From NCBI RefSeq assembly GCF_000283155.1, contig NW_004454166.1:3164161-3228160 (forward strand): a stretch of 64,000 nt of DNA. Reading direction: 5' to 3'. A program made the position numbers and the translations under genes. Source of the DNA: Ceratotherium simum simum. Taxonomy: Eukaryota; Chordata; Mammalia; Perissodactyla; Rhinocerotidae. Below, piece after piece: positions 1-15,800 of the stretch; position 1 is the first letter of the stretch, and each line of letters starts with the position of its first letter. The notes below the pieces were generated by a model. It was not told the origin of the DNA and made no database searches. It was given only the letters and a program-made list of their open reading frames with translations.

Positions 1-98
1 GCCGGAGAAGCGGTGCGTCGGTGCGCGCCCTGGGTTCCGAACCTGGGCCGCCAGCAGCGGAGCGCAGGCACCTAACCGCTAAGCCACGGGGCCGGCCC
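1..98 (-). mobile_element. ERE SINE, 5' head fragment
   Basis: Read on the minus strand, the sequence starts at 98 with GGGCCGGCCCCGTGGCTTAG, the tRNA-like head of equine ERE SINEs. It continues through the pol III A-box and B-box region and is cut by the window edge, so the tail and target-site duplication cannot be judged. Confidence 0.85.
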
Positions 99-104
99 AA
101 GGCT

Positions 105-325
105 AACATTTATTGAATCTTATTATGTGGCAGACACTGAGTGCTTTACATGCACTGTCTCATTTAATCCTCACAACCCTATTACTATCCCCATTTTACA
201 GAGAAGTAAACTAAGCTTCAGAGATGGTAAGTTACTTAACTAAAGTCACACAGCTGGGAAGTAGCGCAGTGGAGATTTGAACACAAGTGATCCTACTGCA
301 ACTCTCTTATGTGCTAGGCACTTTC
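105..325 (-). mobile_element. MIR remnant
   Basis: Reverse-orientation MIR: CCCCATTTTACAGAGAAGTA, then GTCACACAGCTGGGAAGTAG and GATTTGAACAC, in the order expected for the complement of this SINE. Confidence 0.7.
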
Positions 326-339
326 GTATACTTTGGGGA

Positions 340-452
340 TGCACCAAATATTAATGAATACATATACTAAAACTCCTGAATTGTACACCTTAAAAGGGTG
401 AATTTTATGGTATAGGAATTGTATCTCAATTTTTAAAAATCTGAATGGACAA
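340..452 (+). mobile_element. L1 3' end fragment
   Basis: GAATTGTACACCTTAAAAGG followed by GAATTTTATGGTATA and ATTGTATCTCAATTTTTAAA is typical of old L1 3' untranslated ends. Confidence 0.6.
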
Positions 453-1684
453 AAATTTTGGTTGGGACAAATGTTGGATCACATTCCTAAGAATTTAGTT
501 GATCTGTTTCTCCCGCTCTAAACCAGATAACAAAAAACAGAAATATTTATTAAAAAAAAGATGCATGAAACATTTCAGACATCTTTGTGGTCCAACAGGG
601 CTAGTTCCAGACTTCTCTCCTGCCACCCAGCCCCGTGTGACAGTTTCAGTTTCCCCTCCCGTCAAGTGGGGACAGCGAACTTCGCCTTGTCAGGAGGTTG
701 TGGGATCGGAAGGAAAAGCTGCACTTTGCAGAAAGCTGGCCCTTAGTCAATCACAGCGACAGTACTGCATTTCACGAGGGCACAGGCTCGGGGAGTTAAC
801 ACAACATTGCGGATGACCCCCAACCCAGGATGCTCCTTGAGAGCCCCGAGGCCGAGACCCGCGCTGGGATCCGAGGCCCACCTGGGTCTTCTCATCCTCA
901 CGGTGGAGTCCCTTCTTACCCCTCCAGGCTCGTGCCGGGGCTCCTGCCTAGGACTCCACGAGGAAGACAGCGCCTTTTCTCTTCCTCTACCCGCTTGCTC
1001 CCTCTCTGAGCTGCCGGGGGCTGGGATTCCTGAGCTGGTCAGCACGTAAGCTGCGAGTTCTGGCCCACGGCCAGCACTGTCCTCACTGGCAGCTCCGTGC
1101 CCAGAGGGGCCACGTTGCTATGGTGATTCCACTACCCACACAGTGTCCAGGGAGACAGCACGGTGTAGCTGGAGCTGTTTGCAAGATTTGCTGAAACCAG
1201 GCGGGGAAGATTCCGGAAAGGGTCAAAGGGAGTGGGGGATGGGAACTAAGGGTAACTGCTTCCCCAGCAGGAGCTGTGTGTGTGTGTGCGCGCGCTCACA
1301 CATGCACCCACCCCCCTGTCCAAGTTATAATGGCCCTTCCGAGCAGAGGAACAGCCCCTGGAAGGGAATAATCTTGTGACTGTCATAGTTCCTTCTTGAG
1401 GTGGTGTTCATGGTTTATCACTGTGTTTAGCTTCCATACTGAAAAATAATGGAAAAAAAATAGTGGCATTCACATGGCAAGAGAACAGACTCAACTATGA
1501 CTTATATTGCTCCAGAGCTGAAGCTGGCTTCATGTTCTACCTTGTGCCTTGTCCTATAAGATTTCCTACAGAACACAGCGCGGGACACCAGGAAATTATA
1601 CTATGAGGGGGAAGGAAGATGCCTACCCCACCCCCACCACTCGCCCTATGCTCCTTGTTTAGCCCACACCACGATCGTGCATTG

Positions 1685-1835
1685 GGATTTGTTACGCTCA
1701 TTTTACAGATGACAAAACTGAGGTTCAGAGAGGGTAAGTCACTTGCCACAGTCAGGAGCTAGGAAGTGTAGGAGATGGGAGTTGAGCCCAGGCTGTGGTT
1801 TAAGATCTGTGCTCGCTGCACCAGATGGCCATGCT
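1685..1835 (-). mobile_element. MIR remnant
   Basis: CATTTTACAGATGACAAAAC, GAGGGTAAGTCACTTGCCAC and GAGTTGAGCCCAGG follow the reverse MIR pattern. Confidence 0.6.
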
Positions 1836-4251
1836 TCTACCTCCTTCTTCCCACTCAGGGGGAGTTCATTGGGGGCACCTTCTAGGCCCAGAGAGAACAG
1901 AGGCCCCAGGTGAAATAAAGGAACTAACCCCCTGGAATAGCAGGTGGAGCACAATCAAATTGCACCCATTGGGGACTGGTATTTAGGCTCTCAATTCAAG
2001 AGCTTTCAGTTGGCCTTCCTGAGCACTACTGGGAATTATTAAAGAAACGACCCCAGCCCTAACCCATGCGCACGTTTGTGCTGACCCAATTCAGTCCAGA
2101 GTGGTTAATTCATGCCTTCTCCCCCACAGTCATGGACGTGGGCTCCCCTTTGCAGAGCCTCTCAAACAGCCCTGACTGCAAATAAATGAATCCTTAGGGG
2201 TGGCGAGAGCCGGGCCCTCACGTCTTCGGAGCCCGCGTGTGCAGAGCTAATGCTGATTTGGAAAGAGCCTTATGATTTATTCATGCCGCCTTGCCAGGCT
2301 TCCCAGGACAGCCTTCCCCCTACAAACGAGCATGACTCCCAGGGCAGAAGGTCAGGCTTCATTAAAAGAAGAAAGCCCAGGTGTGGGGGATGTCCTTTTC
2401 TGCTCCCCAGCCTGCGTCACCAGCGTCTGTAGGATTCAGGTCAACTCGAGACAGCACCCAGGCTTCAACAGTCTTTGGCTCGTGAGCAGGGTGAGATGCC
2501 AGGAGCTTCTTTCTGGGAGGGAGATACTCGCCGAGGGCTGGGTGAAGACTCGAACTCAGGCCGTGGGTGTGTTCCCGAGTGCAGGCAGCCAGTGACGAGG
2601 AGCCGGGCAGAGGCCCCAGGATGGACCAAGGTAGAGCTCTGCTCCCCTGATTCTCGGCTGGGAGACCAAGGTGGGCCCCTCAGCTCTCAGGGATGCCACT
2701 GAGGGGTCAGAGCACTGTGTAAATTAGAAGTCGCCAAACCAGCCCCCAGCACCATTTTCATTAATGTTGTCATCATGGTCTCCTCAAACCTGGGGCGGGC
2801 AGCCCCAAGCACAGAGGGAAGAAGGAAACCTCCCCTGCTCCTCACTTAGCTTCTTCAGGCGCCTCAGGAGCGGCCCCTGCTCAGGCCTCACCAGTGCCCA
2901 GGAGGGCTAACCACAGACACACACGGTGCTCGTGAAATTGCAAGGGCACAAAAGTCACGCTGATGCAGAAATGTAGGGGACTCCACGGGCTTCACACCGT
3001 CCCCAAAATGAGCAAGACTTCCACAGGCTGCGTCATCATCCTCGTGCCAGAGGTTCACAATCTTGAGGGAACAAACCACTAAACCACACCCACAGGGACT
3101 TTGAGCAGCTCAGCCTCTTCAGAAGCTGACTCCTAATGGCACACGGGGGACTTGTGACTCTTGAATTCACCTCCTGAACCCCCAGAATAAAGCAGGGGGG
3201 CAGCACTGGGCTTGGAATAAAAGACTCTGAGTAGGAAGCTTGAACTGAGTGAGCCCTGGAGCAGCTGGGGTTTGCCGGCTTTCCAGGTCCACCCTAGAGA
3301 GGAGGGACGCCTGAGTTCCCCAGTGACCTCACTGCCCCCTGGGCTATCGGGGACTTGACCATGCACTTCTTAAATGGACGTTTCTGGACAAAGTAAGCAT
3401 TCTGTGGACATCTCACTTGCTAGACATTTCACACTGAAGTTACTGGTAACATTAACTGTACGGGTCAGTCCAGTCTAACCACCTGCAGGAATCAGGGGAG
3501 CACTATCACGTGTGACAAAAGATCTGGAGGCCTCCCTCCTTTCCACGTGCTTTCCCCAGCATAGGGACCCAACGCCAGCCTGGAAGTCCAAGGCGTGGGT
3601 GGTCACCTGCAGCACGTTTAAGGGGCCCTCCACTTGTTTATTCCTCACTGCCAACGTTCAATCCATGATTGTCCAGTCGTGGGCCACACTGAGGCTTTAG
3701 AGCCCCAAATATAATCTAAGAGACTGCTTTGCAAAAAAGGGCCTACGTTGCTCTTAACACCTTAAAAGAAAATAGCAACGATAAAAGAGTTGCTTTTGGA
3801 TTCATCTGGTCAACACCAATCCTCTGACCTTCCCTTTAGCTCGGGTCCTCCAGGCAGAGAATTGTATAAATTATTGCATTTGAGACAACAGAGAGACCCA
3901 AATGGCTAATCCAGTTTTGAGAAGTCACAGTAGTCCAAGTCCAGAAATAAATCCCAACTGGTCATTCTCATTCTAAAAAGTAAGCCGACGATACTTTCAA
4001 CTGAGAGTTAGTTCTACACAATTGCTAGTGTATAAACTCTTCTAAAAAAGCTGACAATAATAATAACAAAACAACAACAACTAGGCATCAAAAATTCAAA
4101 ATGTGCTAATTAATTTTCAGGATAATGTTTCTAAAATATAGTAAATAAACTACACTGTCTTGGGCTTCCTTAAATACATGCATTCTCAGTGCGGTGGTAC
4201 AGTTCCCAGAGGACAAACACTGGTTCTTGAACGTGAAAAAATACTACTCTT

Positions 4252-4490
4252 GGGGCCAGCCCGGTGGCGCAAGTGGTTAAGTGTGCGCGTTCCGCTGTGG
4301 TGGCCGGGGGTTCGCCGGTTCGGATCCCGGGCGCGCACCGACGCACCGCTTGGCTAAGCCATGCTGTGGCGGTGTCCCATATAAAGTGCAGAGAGATGGG
4401 TATGGATGTTAGCCCATGGCCAGTCTTCCTCAGCAAAAAGAGGAGGATTGGCAGATGTTAGCTCAGAGCCGATCTTCCTCACACACACAC
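4252..4490 (+). mobile_element. ERE SINE, full length, 16-bp target-site duplication
   Basis: The element has a GGGGCCAGCCCGGTGGCGCA head, a tRNA-like B box (GGTTCGGATCC), a body with CCATGCTGTGGCGG, the GATGTTAGCTCAGAGCC module and a CA/A-rich tail. The 16-bp AAAAAATACTACTCTT occurs on both sides (4236-4251 and 4491-4506), a perfect target-site duplication. Confidence 0.93.
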
Positions 4491-5050
4491 AAAAAATACT
4501 ACTCTTTTATGTATAAACTATAGATACTCATACAGTACATTAACAGACATACAGCATATCTTTGGTATTAAAATTTCATGGGGGGATGATTAGAAAAAAA
4601 GTCTAAAAAGGCTCCTGAGGGGGACAATAGGGAAAAAAACAGTGGAGAAACACTACTTACATAGAAAATAATAGTTATGATCGTTTCTATACAAGTCAAA
4701 GTCATGCACACAGATGTGTCCTTATATTCCGGGATGGTTAGCAAGGTAGCTGGGCAAAGCCCGACCCTGACCCCATAAGCTGAGGCTTTTCTGGCTGGTA
4801 CTTTTCTTCCCCCTTTTCTAGATTATCAGTCACTTCTCAGTGGGCTGTCTTCCAGCAGCGGCCTGTTAAACCCATGATCTTAATTTTACAGGCAATACTT
4901 AGGTCCATTCTGGTCTGCAAGCAATACCATACTGTTGAATTGCATGAATGGCTGAATGGGTTGTCTTCTGCCTGTTCACAACTTTTCATGTATTTCTGGG
5001 TTTCTATCTGTGTTTTTGATGATTGAGGTCACCAAGAAAACCTTATATCA

Positions 5051-8112
<3,062 letters not shown>

Positions 8113-9192
8113 TCAGCTGAGCCTAGAGCAGTCAGTCCCCAAGAACATCTGTGCCTGGGTGTCCCTGCCATCTGCCAGGCCCCTGAGCACAAACTCTGTG
8201 CAGGACACATCTACTGGGTGAGGGGGCTCCCGTGGTTGGCCAGTATGCCCGGCAGGGAGCCTTCGCCAGGACTTATTTCTTTCTCTAAATAGAATCAATA
8301 AGGGATTTGTGATGCATTTAATAGCCATTAGAAGACTAGACTTTGATTTGGTCTAATTACCCTGCTGAAAAACCATTGCCATTTATCCCCAAAGGTAACA
8401 GTGGCTCAGAGGCTCAGGGCTGGGTGCTAGGAGTGGGTACCACTGGGTGCCATTGGGGGTGAGGAACCTGGCTTTGGCTGCCAAGCACTCTGCTCCAAAG
8501 TGCAGGGATAGAGACCATCCCTCAACAGGCCTGTCAATTTATGGAGGTACGTGCTCTGGCTGCGGATTTTCTGCCTCAAGGTCATTATGTTATAAATGCT
8601 CTTTTTGGTTTCCCATTTTCATAGGACTCACCAACCGTGGGAGGCAGAAGCTACCGGCTTGCCTTCCCCTCCCTGCTGCACCAGGACTGGACTGAAACTG
8701 CAGGATTCCATTTCTCTGTATGACTGAGAGCTGTCCCTGCTCTTTCTTCAAAGGCACCAGGAACCTGGGGGAATCCTGAGGGCCTCAGAGCAAACTCATC
8801 TTTATGGATGGTGGCAAAATTGTCCTGTTTTAGTTTTACCAGGTACACGCTGGCTTGGGAGGAGGGATGCAGGGAGGCCTCCCACCCCACTCCACTTCTT
8901 GCAAATCCCCTCTTTCTCAGCTGCTATTTCAGGTCAGGTTTCTCTGGTGGAATTGAGAAAATTTGGGGCTTTTCCCTCCAGTGGGGATGTATGGAATCAG
9001 CCAGATGCCTGGGGGTGGCCCAACCTGGGAGCCTGGGGAGACCCACCAGGGACATGATGACCCTACCATGGCTGTGCCACTGGTGCCAGCCTCTGTGATG
9101 CCTCCATTGCCAGGAGACAAGCAGAGGATGAGCAGATGTGGCAGCAGGGACTGAGAACTCCCCCGAACATCTGTGTTTAAAACACTGCTAGC

Positions 9193-9402
9193 GGGCCGGC
9201 CCCGTGGCTTAGCGGTTAAGTGCGCGCGCTCTGATGCTGGCGGCCCGGGTTCGGATCCCGGGAGCGCCCCGAGGCACCACTTCTCCGTCCAACGCGAGGC
9301 CGAGTCCCACGTACAGCAACTAGAAGGATGTGAACCTATGACGTACAACTATCTACTGGGGCTTTGGGGGGAAAAACTGAATAAATAAAATCTTTAAAAA
9401 AA
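9193..9402 (+). mobile_element. ERE SINE, short subtype, probably young
   Basis: The head GGGCCGGCCCCGTGGCTTAG is close to the family consensus. The body contains ACAGCAACTAGAAGGATGTG and GGGGCTTTGGGG, and there is an AATAAATAAA tail. The 14-bp AAAACACTGCTAGC is repeated exactly at 9179-9192 and 9403-9416. The near-consensus head and perfect duplication suggest a recent insertion. Confidence 0.93.
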
Positions 9403-10079
9403 AAAACACTGCTAGCAAGTTCAAATGTGTTTGGAAACATTCAGGGGATAGAACGAGTTTGAACCATCTAAGCAGTCTAGGGAAGTTGCCAGGTTCAAAA
9501 ACAGCTAGGAACCTGCTCGTATGGTTAATGTAAAGCTTGAAGCAATTCCAGGTAAAGTCACATTTTCAAGAAGTGGCTTCAAGGGCTGAAAGTCAGGGCA
9601 AAAGCAGACACAAGGAGATAGAGATAAAACCATTTCTTGCTTCCAGAAGTGAAGGCTCAACATCTGAAGACTTCTTCCCCACTCTCCATTTTCCTCCCCT
9701 CTCCCCCTACGCATAGCCTGGGCTGCATTAGGCTGGCTCAGGTGCCTTCTGGCTCCAGAACACAAGAGCCATCCTGGGGGCACCCATGAGTTCTTGGCTG
9801 GGAATAAGCTCCTTTCTGCCCACTGAGAAAGGAGGCTGAGCTTTGGATCAAAGGTTATGTGACGACTATGAACGTATGACTATGCTGATTATGATGACCA
9901 CTAGTTGTTTGTGTAGAAACAACTTCACAAAATTGACAACATCTCCTCCTCCTTACTCCATCTTCTGTCCCCATGAAATGGCACCTCCACACAGAGCATC
10001 TTAACTAAGACGTTATGGGAGCCAAGCGGTAATGACCTATCAGAAGTGTTAGTAACGGCAGCCGCTCTGAGTTTTCTCT

Positions 10080-10304
10080 CTTGCTCCTCACCCAATCCAT
10101 CCATTCATTATCCATCCATTCTTCACCATTCCTTCACCCATCACTATTCCTTCCTTCATCATCATGAATGATGATCAATCATCATTAATAATCACCTTCC
10201 ACCTGTCAGGCCCGGTGCTGAGCACCAGCGATTCAAAGATAAGCAAGACAGTCCCTGTCCTCAAGGAACACACATACTAGCTGTGTAAAAAGAGAAAGGC
10301 AATA
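10080..10304 (-). mobile_element. L2 3' end, antisense (first part)
   Basis: CATCCATT/ATTC-rich tail followed by CAGGCCCGGTGCTGAGCACC and CAGTCCCTGTCCTCAAGGAA, the complement of the L2 3' end. It appears to continue at 10546 after a MIR. Confidence 0.55.
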
Positions 10305-10545
10305 ATAAGCAATCACATTTATTGAATGCTTAGCACTAGCTGAGCACTTTATTGAGATTTTCTCATTTGATCCACCCAACAGCCTCATGGGGAGAGAACC
10401 ATTTTATAGGTGCGGGGGGGGCAACAGTTTTCTAGATGTTAAGTGGCTTTTATAAGCTAGTAAGTGGTAAAGCCAACAGGATTTGAACCCAGATCTGCCT
10501 AATTCTGAAGCTCGTGCTCTAACCACTATGCAAACTGCCTCTAAT
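10305..10545 (-). mobile_element. MIR remnant, nearly full length
   Basis: CACATTTATTGAATGCTTAG at one end, GAACCATTTTATAGG and GGATTTGAACCCAGATC in the middle, GCTCTAACCACTATGCAAAC at the other: the complement of an almost complete MIR. It splits an L2. Confidence 0.75.
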
Positions 10546-10985
10546 GACAGCATCCAGGTGGTTGATAACATTAGGCCTGGGGAGGTCTGAGCAGGAAGCA
10601 GGGAGCAGAGTGAAGTTCTGCCTGATGGAGTCAGGAAAGGCTACAGAAAGGAAAGCTAAACCTCAGAAGATGAGTAGTTGGCTGTCCACCAGGAAGACAA
10701 GGAGGAAAGGGCATTCTGGGTCAAGAGCCCTGCAGAGGCAAAGGCATAGTCGTGTCTTAGCATATTTGAGGAACTGTAAGCAGTTTGGTTGGGAGATCTG
10801 AAAGAGGAGGCAGAGAATGGGAGGGGTCCCTTCATGGAGGGCTTGGGGCCACACCATGGAATGAGGCTCCTTGCTGTGAGCAATGGGGACTGTGCAGGGC
10901 TCTGAGCAGAGGTGGGGCATCTTCAGCATGGCATGATAGCAAGGGCATTTTGGCTGTTGAGGGCAGAATGGACTTGAGGGGGTTA
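10546..10985 (-). mobile_element. L2 antisense (second part)
   Basis: GTCAGGAAAGGCTACAGAAA, CAGAGGCAAAGGCATAG and CATGGAGGGCTTGGGGCC resemble the complement of L2 sequence further from its 3' end. Placement is by pattern only. Confidence 0.45.
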
Positions 10986-11000
10986 AGACTAGTTAAGCCC

Positions 11001-11822
11001 ATCTACCCACTCATCCATACACCCACTCATCCATACACCCACCCTTCCACGCATTTATTTATCCACCCATCCACCCACCTACCCACCCACACATCCATTT
11101 ATTTATCTATCTATCCATCCATCCACCCATCCATCCATCCACTTATCCATCCATCCATTCATCCATTTATCCATCCATCTATCCATCCATCCATCCATCC
11201 ATCCATCCATCCACTCATCCATCCATCCACTCATCCATCCATCTATCCACTCATCCATCCATCCACTCATCCATCCATCCACTCATCCATCNNNNNNNNN
11301 NNNNNNNNNNNNNNNNNNNNNNNNNNNNNNNNNNNNNNNNNNNNNNNNNNNNNNNNNNNNNNNNNNNNNNNNNNNNNNNNNNNNNNNNNNNATCCACTCA
11401 TCCATCCATCCACTCATCCATCCATCCACTCACCCATCCATCCACTCACCCATCCATCCATCCATCCACTCATCCATTTACCCACCTACCCATCCATCCA
11501 TTTATTTATCTATCCATCCATCCGTCCATCCATCCATCCATCCGTCCATCCATCCATCCATCCATCCATCCATCCATCCATCCACTCATCCATCCACCCA
11601 CCCACACACCCATCCATTCACTCATCCACCCATACAGTCATTTATTTATCAGTCCATCCATTCATCCATCCACCCACCCAACCATCCATTCACCTATCCA
11701 TTTATCTATCCATCTATCTACCCAACGACCCACCCACTACTTCGTTGACTCGTATGTTCACCTGTTCATTCATTTATTCCCTCACCCATTCATCCACTCA
11801 CTTGATCAATCATGTATTCATT
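11001..11822. repeat. Tetranucleotide array, CATC/CACT type, with assembly gap
   Basis: Long imperfect array of CATC (TCCA) units mixed with CACT and TTTA variants. It breaks at the 100-N gap, so the true length is unknown. A 366-codon plus-strand open frame through it is a Pro/His/Ser/Ile-rich artefact. It sits directly at the 3' tail of an antisense L2 (11823-12140). Confidence 0.95.
11292..11391. other. Assembly gap of 100 N
   Basis: Exactly 100 undetermined bases inside the CATC array, the conventional size for a gap of unknown length. The last 31 bases before it are identical to the first 31 after it. Confidence 0.99.
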
Positions 11823-12140
11823 TTTTTATCAAATATCATTCAATCTCCAACATGTGCCAGACCCTGGCTGGTGCCAGGAATTTAAAGTCAAATAGGATCT
11901 AGTCAGGAAGCTTATGGTCCAACAACCTAAGAATTCCAATGCAAAGTGACATTGGCTATGGGAAAGGCAGAGATAAAAGACTGTGGGAGCCAAGAGAAGG
12001 GAGCCATTAGCTCACTTGGGGGCAATCAGGGAAGGCTACACAGAAGAGGTGTCATCTGATCTGGTTCTAGCAGCTGAAGAGGAGTTCTCTAGCAGAAGAA
12101 AAGAAGCAATGGTCTTCTAGGAAGAGCAGCAGGTGGAGAG
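11823..12140 (-). mobile_element. L2 3' end, antisense
   Basis: ACATGTGCCAGACCCTGGCT then TCAGGGAAGGCTACACAGAA and GGTGTCATCTGATCTGG follow the complement of the L2 3' region. The CATC array starts at its tail. Confidence 0.55.
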
Positions 12141-12222
12141 GACTTACTACTAACCCAACCAAGTCCCTTGCCAGAGGAGGAGATAGAGCTAAATTTAGCT
12201 GGGTCACATGTAAAAAGAATTA

Positions 12223-12762
<540 letters not shown>

Positions 12763-15239
12763 TCACACCATCTCATCCACTGGTCACCCATCCTTTGCTA
12801 TACGCCTCACGGATGAGGAGCTCACTCCCCCATAACTGGATTCTCTGTCTGTTACCAAGTCCTTCCTGGTCACTGAGCAGAACAGTCTTTCTCTAACTTT
12901 CTCCTGTCACCTGGCTCTGCCATCTAGGACCACACAGACCACCTCTGCTGCTTCTACCCCAGGACAGCCCCTGAGACTTGAGTACAAAGACAGATCATCC
13001 CCCTGGTACCAGCCCCCAACCTCACCTTATAGAACATCATTTCTAAGGCAAACTCAGTCCAGGCCTCTCTTAGGGCCACACTCCACAATGTCACTATCTG
13101 TCTGATCGACTGTGGACTCAAGGACTGACCAATGCACTTTAGGCATGATCTGGTCAGAATGAAGGACCATCCCCTCCTTCATTCTGCACATTATATCCCT
13201 ATTAATGCATCCTGAGGTGGAATTAGCATCTTTCAGAGGCCTCAATGCTCTGCTGTGTCACACTGAGCACAGAGACTCCTTCATATACACGTGTTCAGGC
13301 GTATTTTCAGACCCAAGTGACACATTTAAATTTATCTTCATCCTCAATACTATTCTGTTGGTGGGTTTAGGTCATCATTTTGGTCATCGCCAGGGATAAA
13401 GATGATGAGGACTGGCCCAGGGCGGTAGCAGGAGGAATGGAGAGCGGGGATCAGATTTGACAAAGGCTTCTTTTTTCCAGGTAAAATCTGGACAACTGGG
13501 TGATCAAATGGGTGTGGGAGACGGGGAACAGGGGAGTGAAGCAAGTGACTAGGGGGCTCAGGTGCCATTCCCTGAGTGGGGAACCCAGGAGGGGGTCAAA
13601 GGAAGGGGTCAAAGGAGGGGGAAGATGGCAAGTTCCGGTTTGGACGTGCGAGCGTGAGGTGCATGTGTGTCAGCAGGGTAGAGCTGTCCTTGGGTCTGGG
13701 CTGGGGAGGGGGAGCTGGGGCCATCGGCATGTAAGCTGGGAGCTGGAGCAGGGGCCAGGGAGGAGACCCCCAGGGACAGTGCCGAGTGGGGAGAGGAGAG
13801 GACCATGGGCAGGATCCTGGGGGCATCAGCCTCGGGGGGGTGGTGGGCAGAGCAGGGCTGCTGCAAGGAGACTGGGAGGGAGTGGGCATCACAGAAGCCA
13901 CGGAAAAGGACACTGTCACAACAGAGCTGGCCAGCATGTCACGTGCCTCGGAGAGGCTCAATAAGTCCCCAGAGCAGGGGTCAGCGGATTTGGCATGTGG
14001 GGGGATACTGGTGACCACAGGTGAAGCAGATTCAGGGAAGGTGGGGGTCATGCTCTTCCCTGACACGGGGCTACCTCGATGTGATCCCTGAGAGGGGACA
14101 GTTCCCTGCCGAGCTGCCCACTCCACGGGCCTCCTGTGCCTCCTGAGTGTAGCAACTGCAGAGAAGAGAGCCCAGAGCTGCAGACGCTGGTCATCAAAAT
14201 GCCCAGAGGTTACAAAGCGACGGGGCGGCAGGAATTCCCAGCTGGCACCCAGGGGAGCCCCTGCTGGGGCTCCGGCTCTAAGTGAATTTCTCTGCAGAAA
14301 TGCAGGTGCGCTGCTGGCTCCTTATGAACCCTCAGGAAGCAGAACAGGGAATCCCACAGGCCACGCTCCTGCCTGAGTTCCTTTGACTGTGGGGTGGAAA
14401 ATAGGGCTGCAAAAGTCACTTCCTTCTTCCCACAAAGGTCTCCCCATCATTTGGGGGGTGTCACACTGTGCAGGCAGCTGTCACTTGCCGGGTCAAGCCT
14501 CTAAATGTCACATTAGCAGACTCTACCAGGAGCTCTAGCACCCCCGCTCTGGTCTTTTGAAGTCCTCAGCCCCAATCAGCTCCCATGGCTCAGAGGAGGC
14601 CCTGATTTATTTATGTGGCGTGGGGAGGCAGCACATGAAATACACAGGCTGATGGGAATAAACCATCAGGAACCAGGAGGCGGTGTGGCTGGTACCCCAC
14701 GGCGCACCAGCCACACGGCCTGCCCCCCTGACTCACACGCCCTGCTGTCCCGTCCCATGGCACCAGAACGATACTCAGCTTCCCACCACGACCATAATCA
14801 CCATAATCTCTCCCTGGGGGTAGTGCTTGGAGGCCCATGGCCCCTTCAGCCATTCCTGCATTTAACTCTCATGGCAAACCGTGAACCAGGCATAATTCGC
14901 CCCAGGCTACAGATGAGGGAAGAGCCTCGCATAGGTCAAGTGAATGCTCAGAGCCACGCTCCAGGTAGCGACCAAGTGCGCACCTGGACTTGGTCCCCTA
15001 GTTCTGAATTCAGAGCACTTCACCACCCATACTAAGCAGGGATGCTGGTCACTCAGCCCACATTTATTGAGTGCCTACTGCATGCCAGGTGCTGCATGCA
15101 CGAGGTCCTTCATGATAAGATCCCTCAGAAGCAGCAGTGTAGCTGGTGGAAGATTAGGTTACCTCCTCATCCCTGACCAAGGGGGCTTGGACATCCTGGG
15201 TGTTGGAGGATGCTTATGCTAAATCTACTAGTTTAATCA

Positions 15240-15330
15240 CTTCATTCATTTATTCATTCAACAAACATTGACTGGGTGCTTACTATGTGCTAGGCTCTGT
15301 GCTGGAGGCTGCAGATACAAAGATTAAAAA
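15240..15330 (-). mobile_element. L2 3' tail, antisense
   Basis: TTCATTCATTTATTCATTCA followed by ACTATGTGCTAGGCTCTGTG and GATACAAAGATT is the complement of an L2 3' end. It is interrupted by the ERE pair. Confidence 0.7.
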
Positions 15331-15341
15331 AAAATTCACTG

Positions 15342-15590
15342 GGGGCCGGCCTCGTGGTGCAAGCGGTTAAGCCCGTGCGCGCTGCTGCGGCGGCCCAGGG
15401 ATCGCCAGTTCGGATCCCGGGCACGCATTGATGCACCGCTTGTCGAGCCATGCTGTGGCAGTATCCCATATAAAGTGGAAGAAGATGGGCACGGATGTTA
15501 GCCCAGGGCCAGTCTTCCTCAGCAAAAAAAAAAGAGGAGGATTGGTGGATGTTAGCACAGGCCTGATCTCCTCACAAAAAAAAAAAAAAA
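15342..15590 (+). mobile_element. ERE SINE, upstream member of an adjacent pair
   Basis: GGGGCCGGCCTCGTGGTGCA head, B box GTTCGGATCCCGGG, CCATGCTGTGGCAG body and GATGTTAGCCCAGGGCC module, ending in a long A run. It was inserted within an L2 antisense stretch (15240-15330) and abuts the next ERE. The A-rich ATTCA sequence on either side is consistent with a target-site duplication. Confidence 0.9.
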
Positions 15591-15602
15591 AAAAATTCAT
15601 CT

Positions 15603-15800
15603 GGGTCAGACCGGTGGCATAGTGGTTAAGTTCAGCACACTCTGCTTCGGTGGCCTGGGTTCACAGATTCGGATCCTGGGTGTGGACCTACACCACTCAT
15701 CAAGCCATGCTGTGGCAGTGACCCACATACAAAATAGAGGAAGATTGGCACAGATGTTAGCTCAGGGCCAATCTTCCTCACCAAAAAATAAAAACAAAAA
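15603..15800 (+). mobile_element. ERE SINE, diverged downstream member of the pair
   Basis: GGGTCAGACCGGTGGCATAG head, diverged B box, CCATGCTGTGGCAG and GCCAATCTTCCTCACC near the tail, then A-rich sequence. More substitutions from the family pattern than in the upstream copy suggest that it is older and served as part of the target. Confidence 0.88.

Noticed and set aside
9205..9265. tRNA-like sequence with A and B boxes
   Set aside because: It is the head of an ERE SINE with tail and target-site duplication, not a functional tRNA gene. The same applies to the other ERE copies.
10785..11885. 366-codon plus-strand open frame
   Set aside because: It runs through the CATC array and the N gap. 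The Pro/His/Ser/Ile composition is a translation of the repeat.
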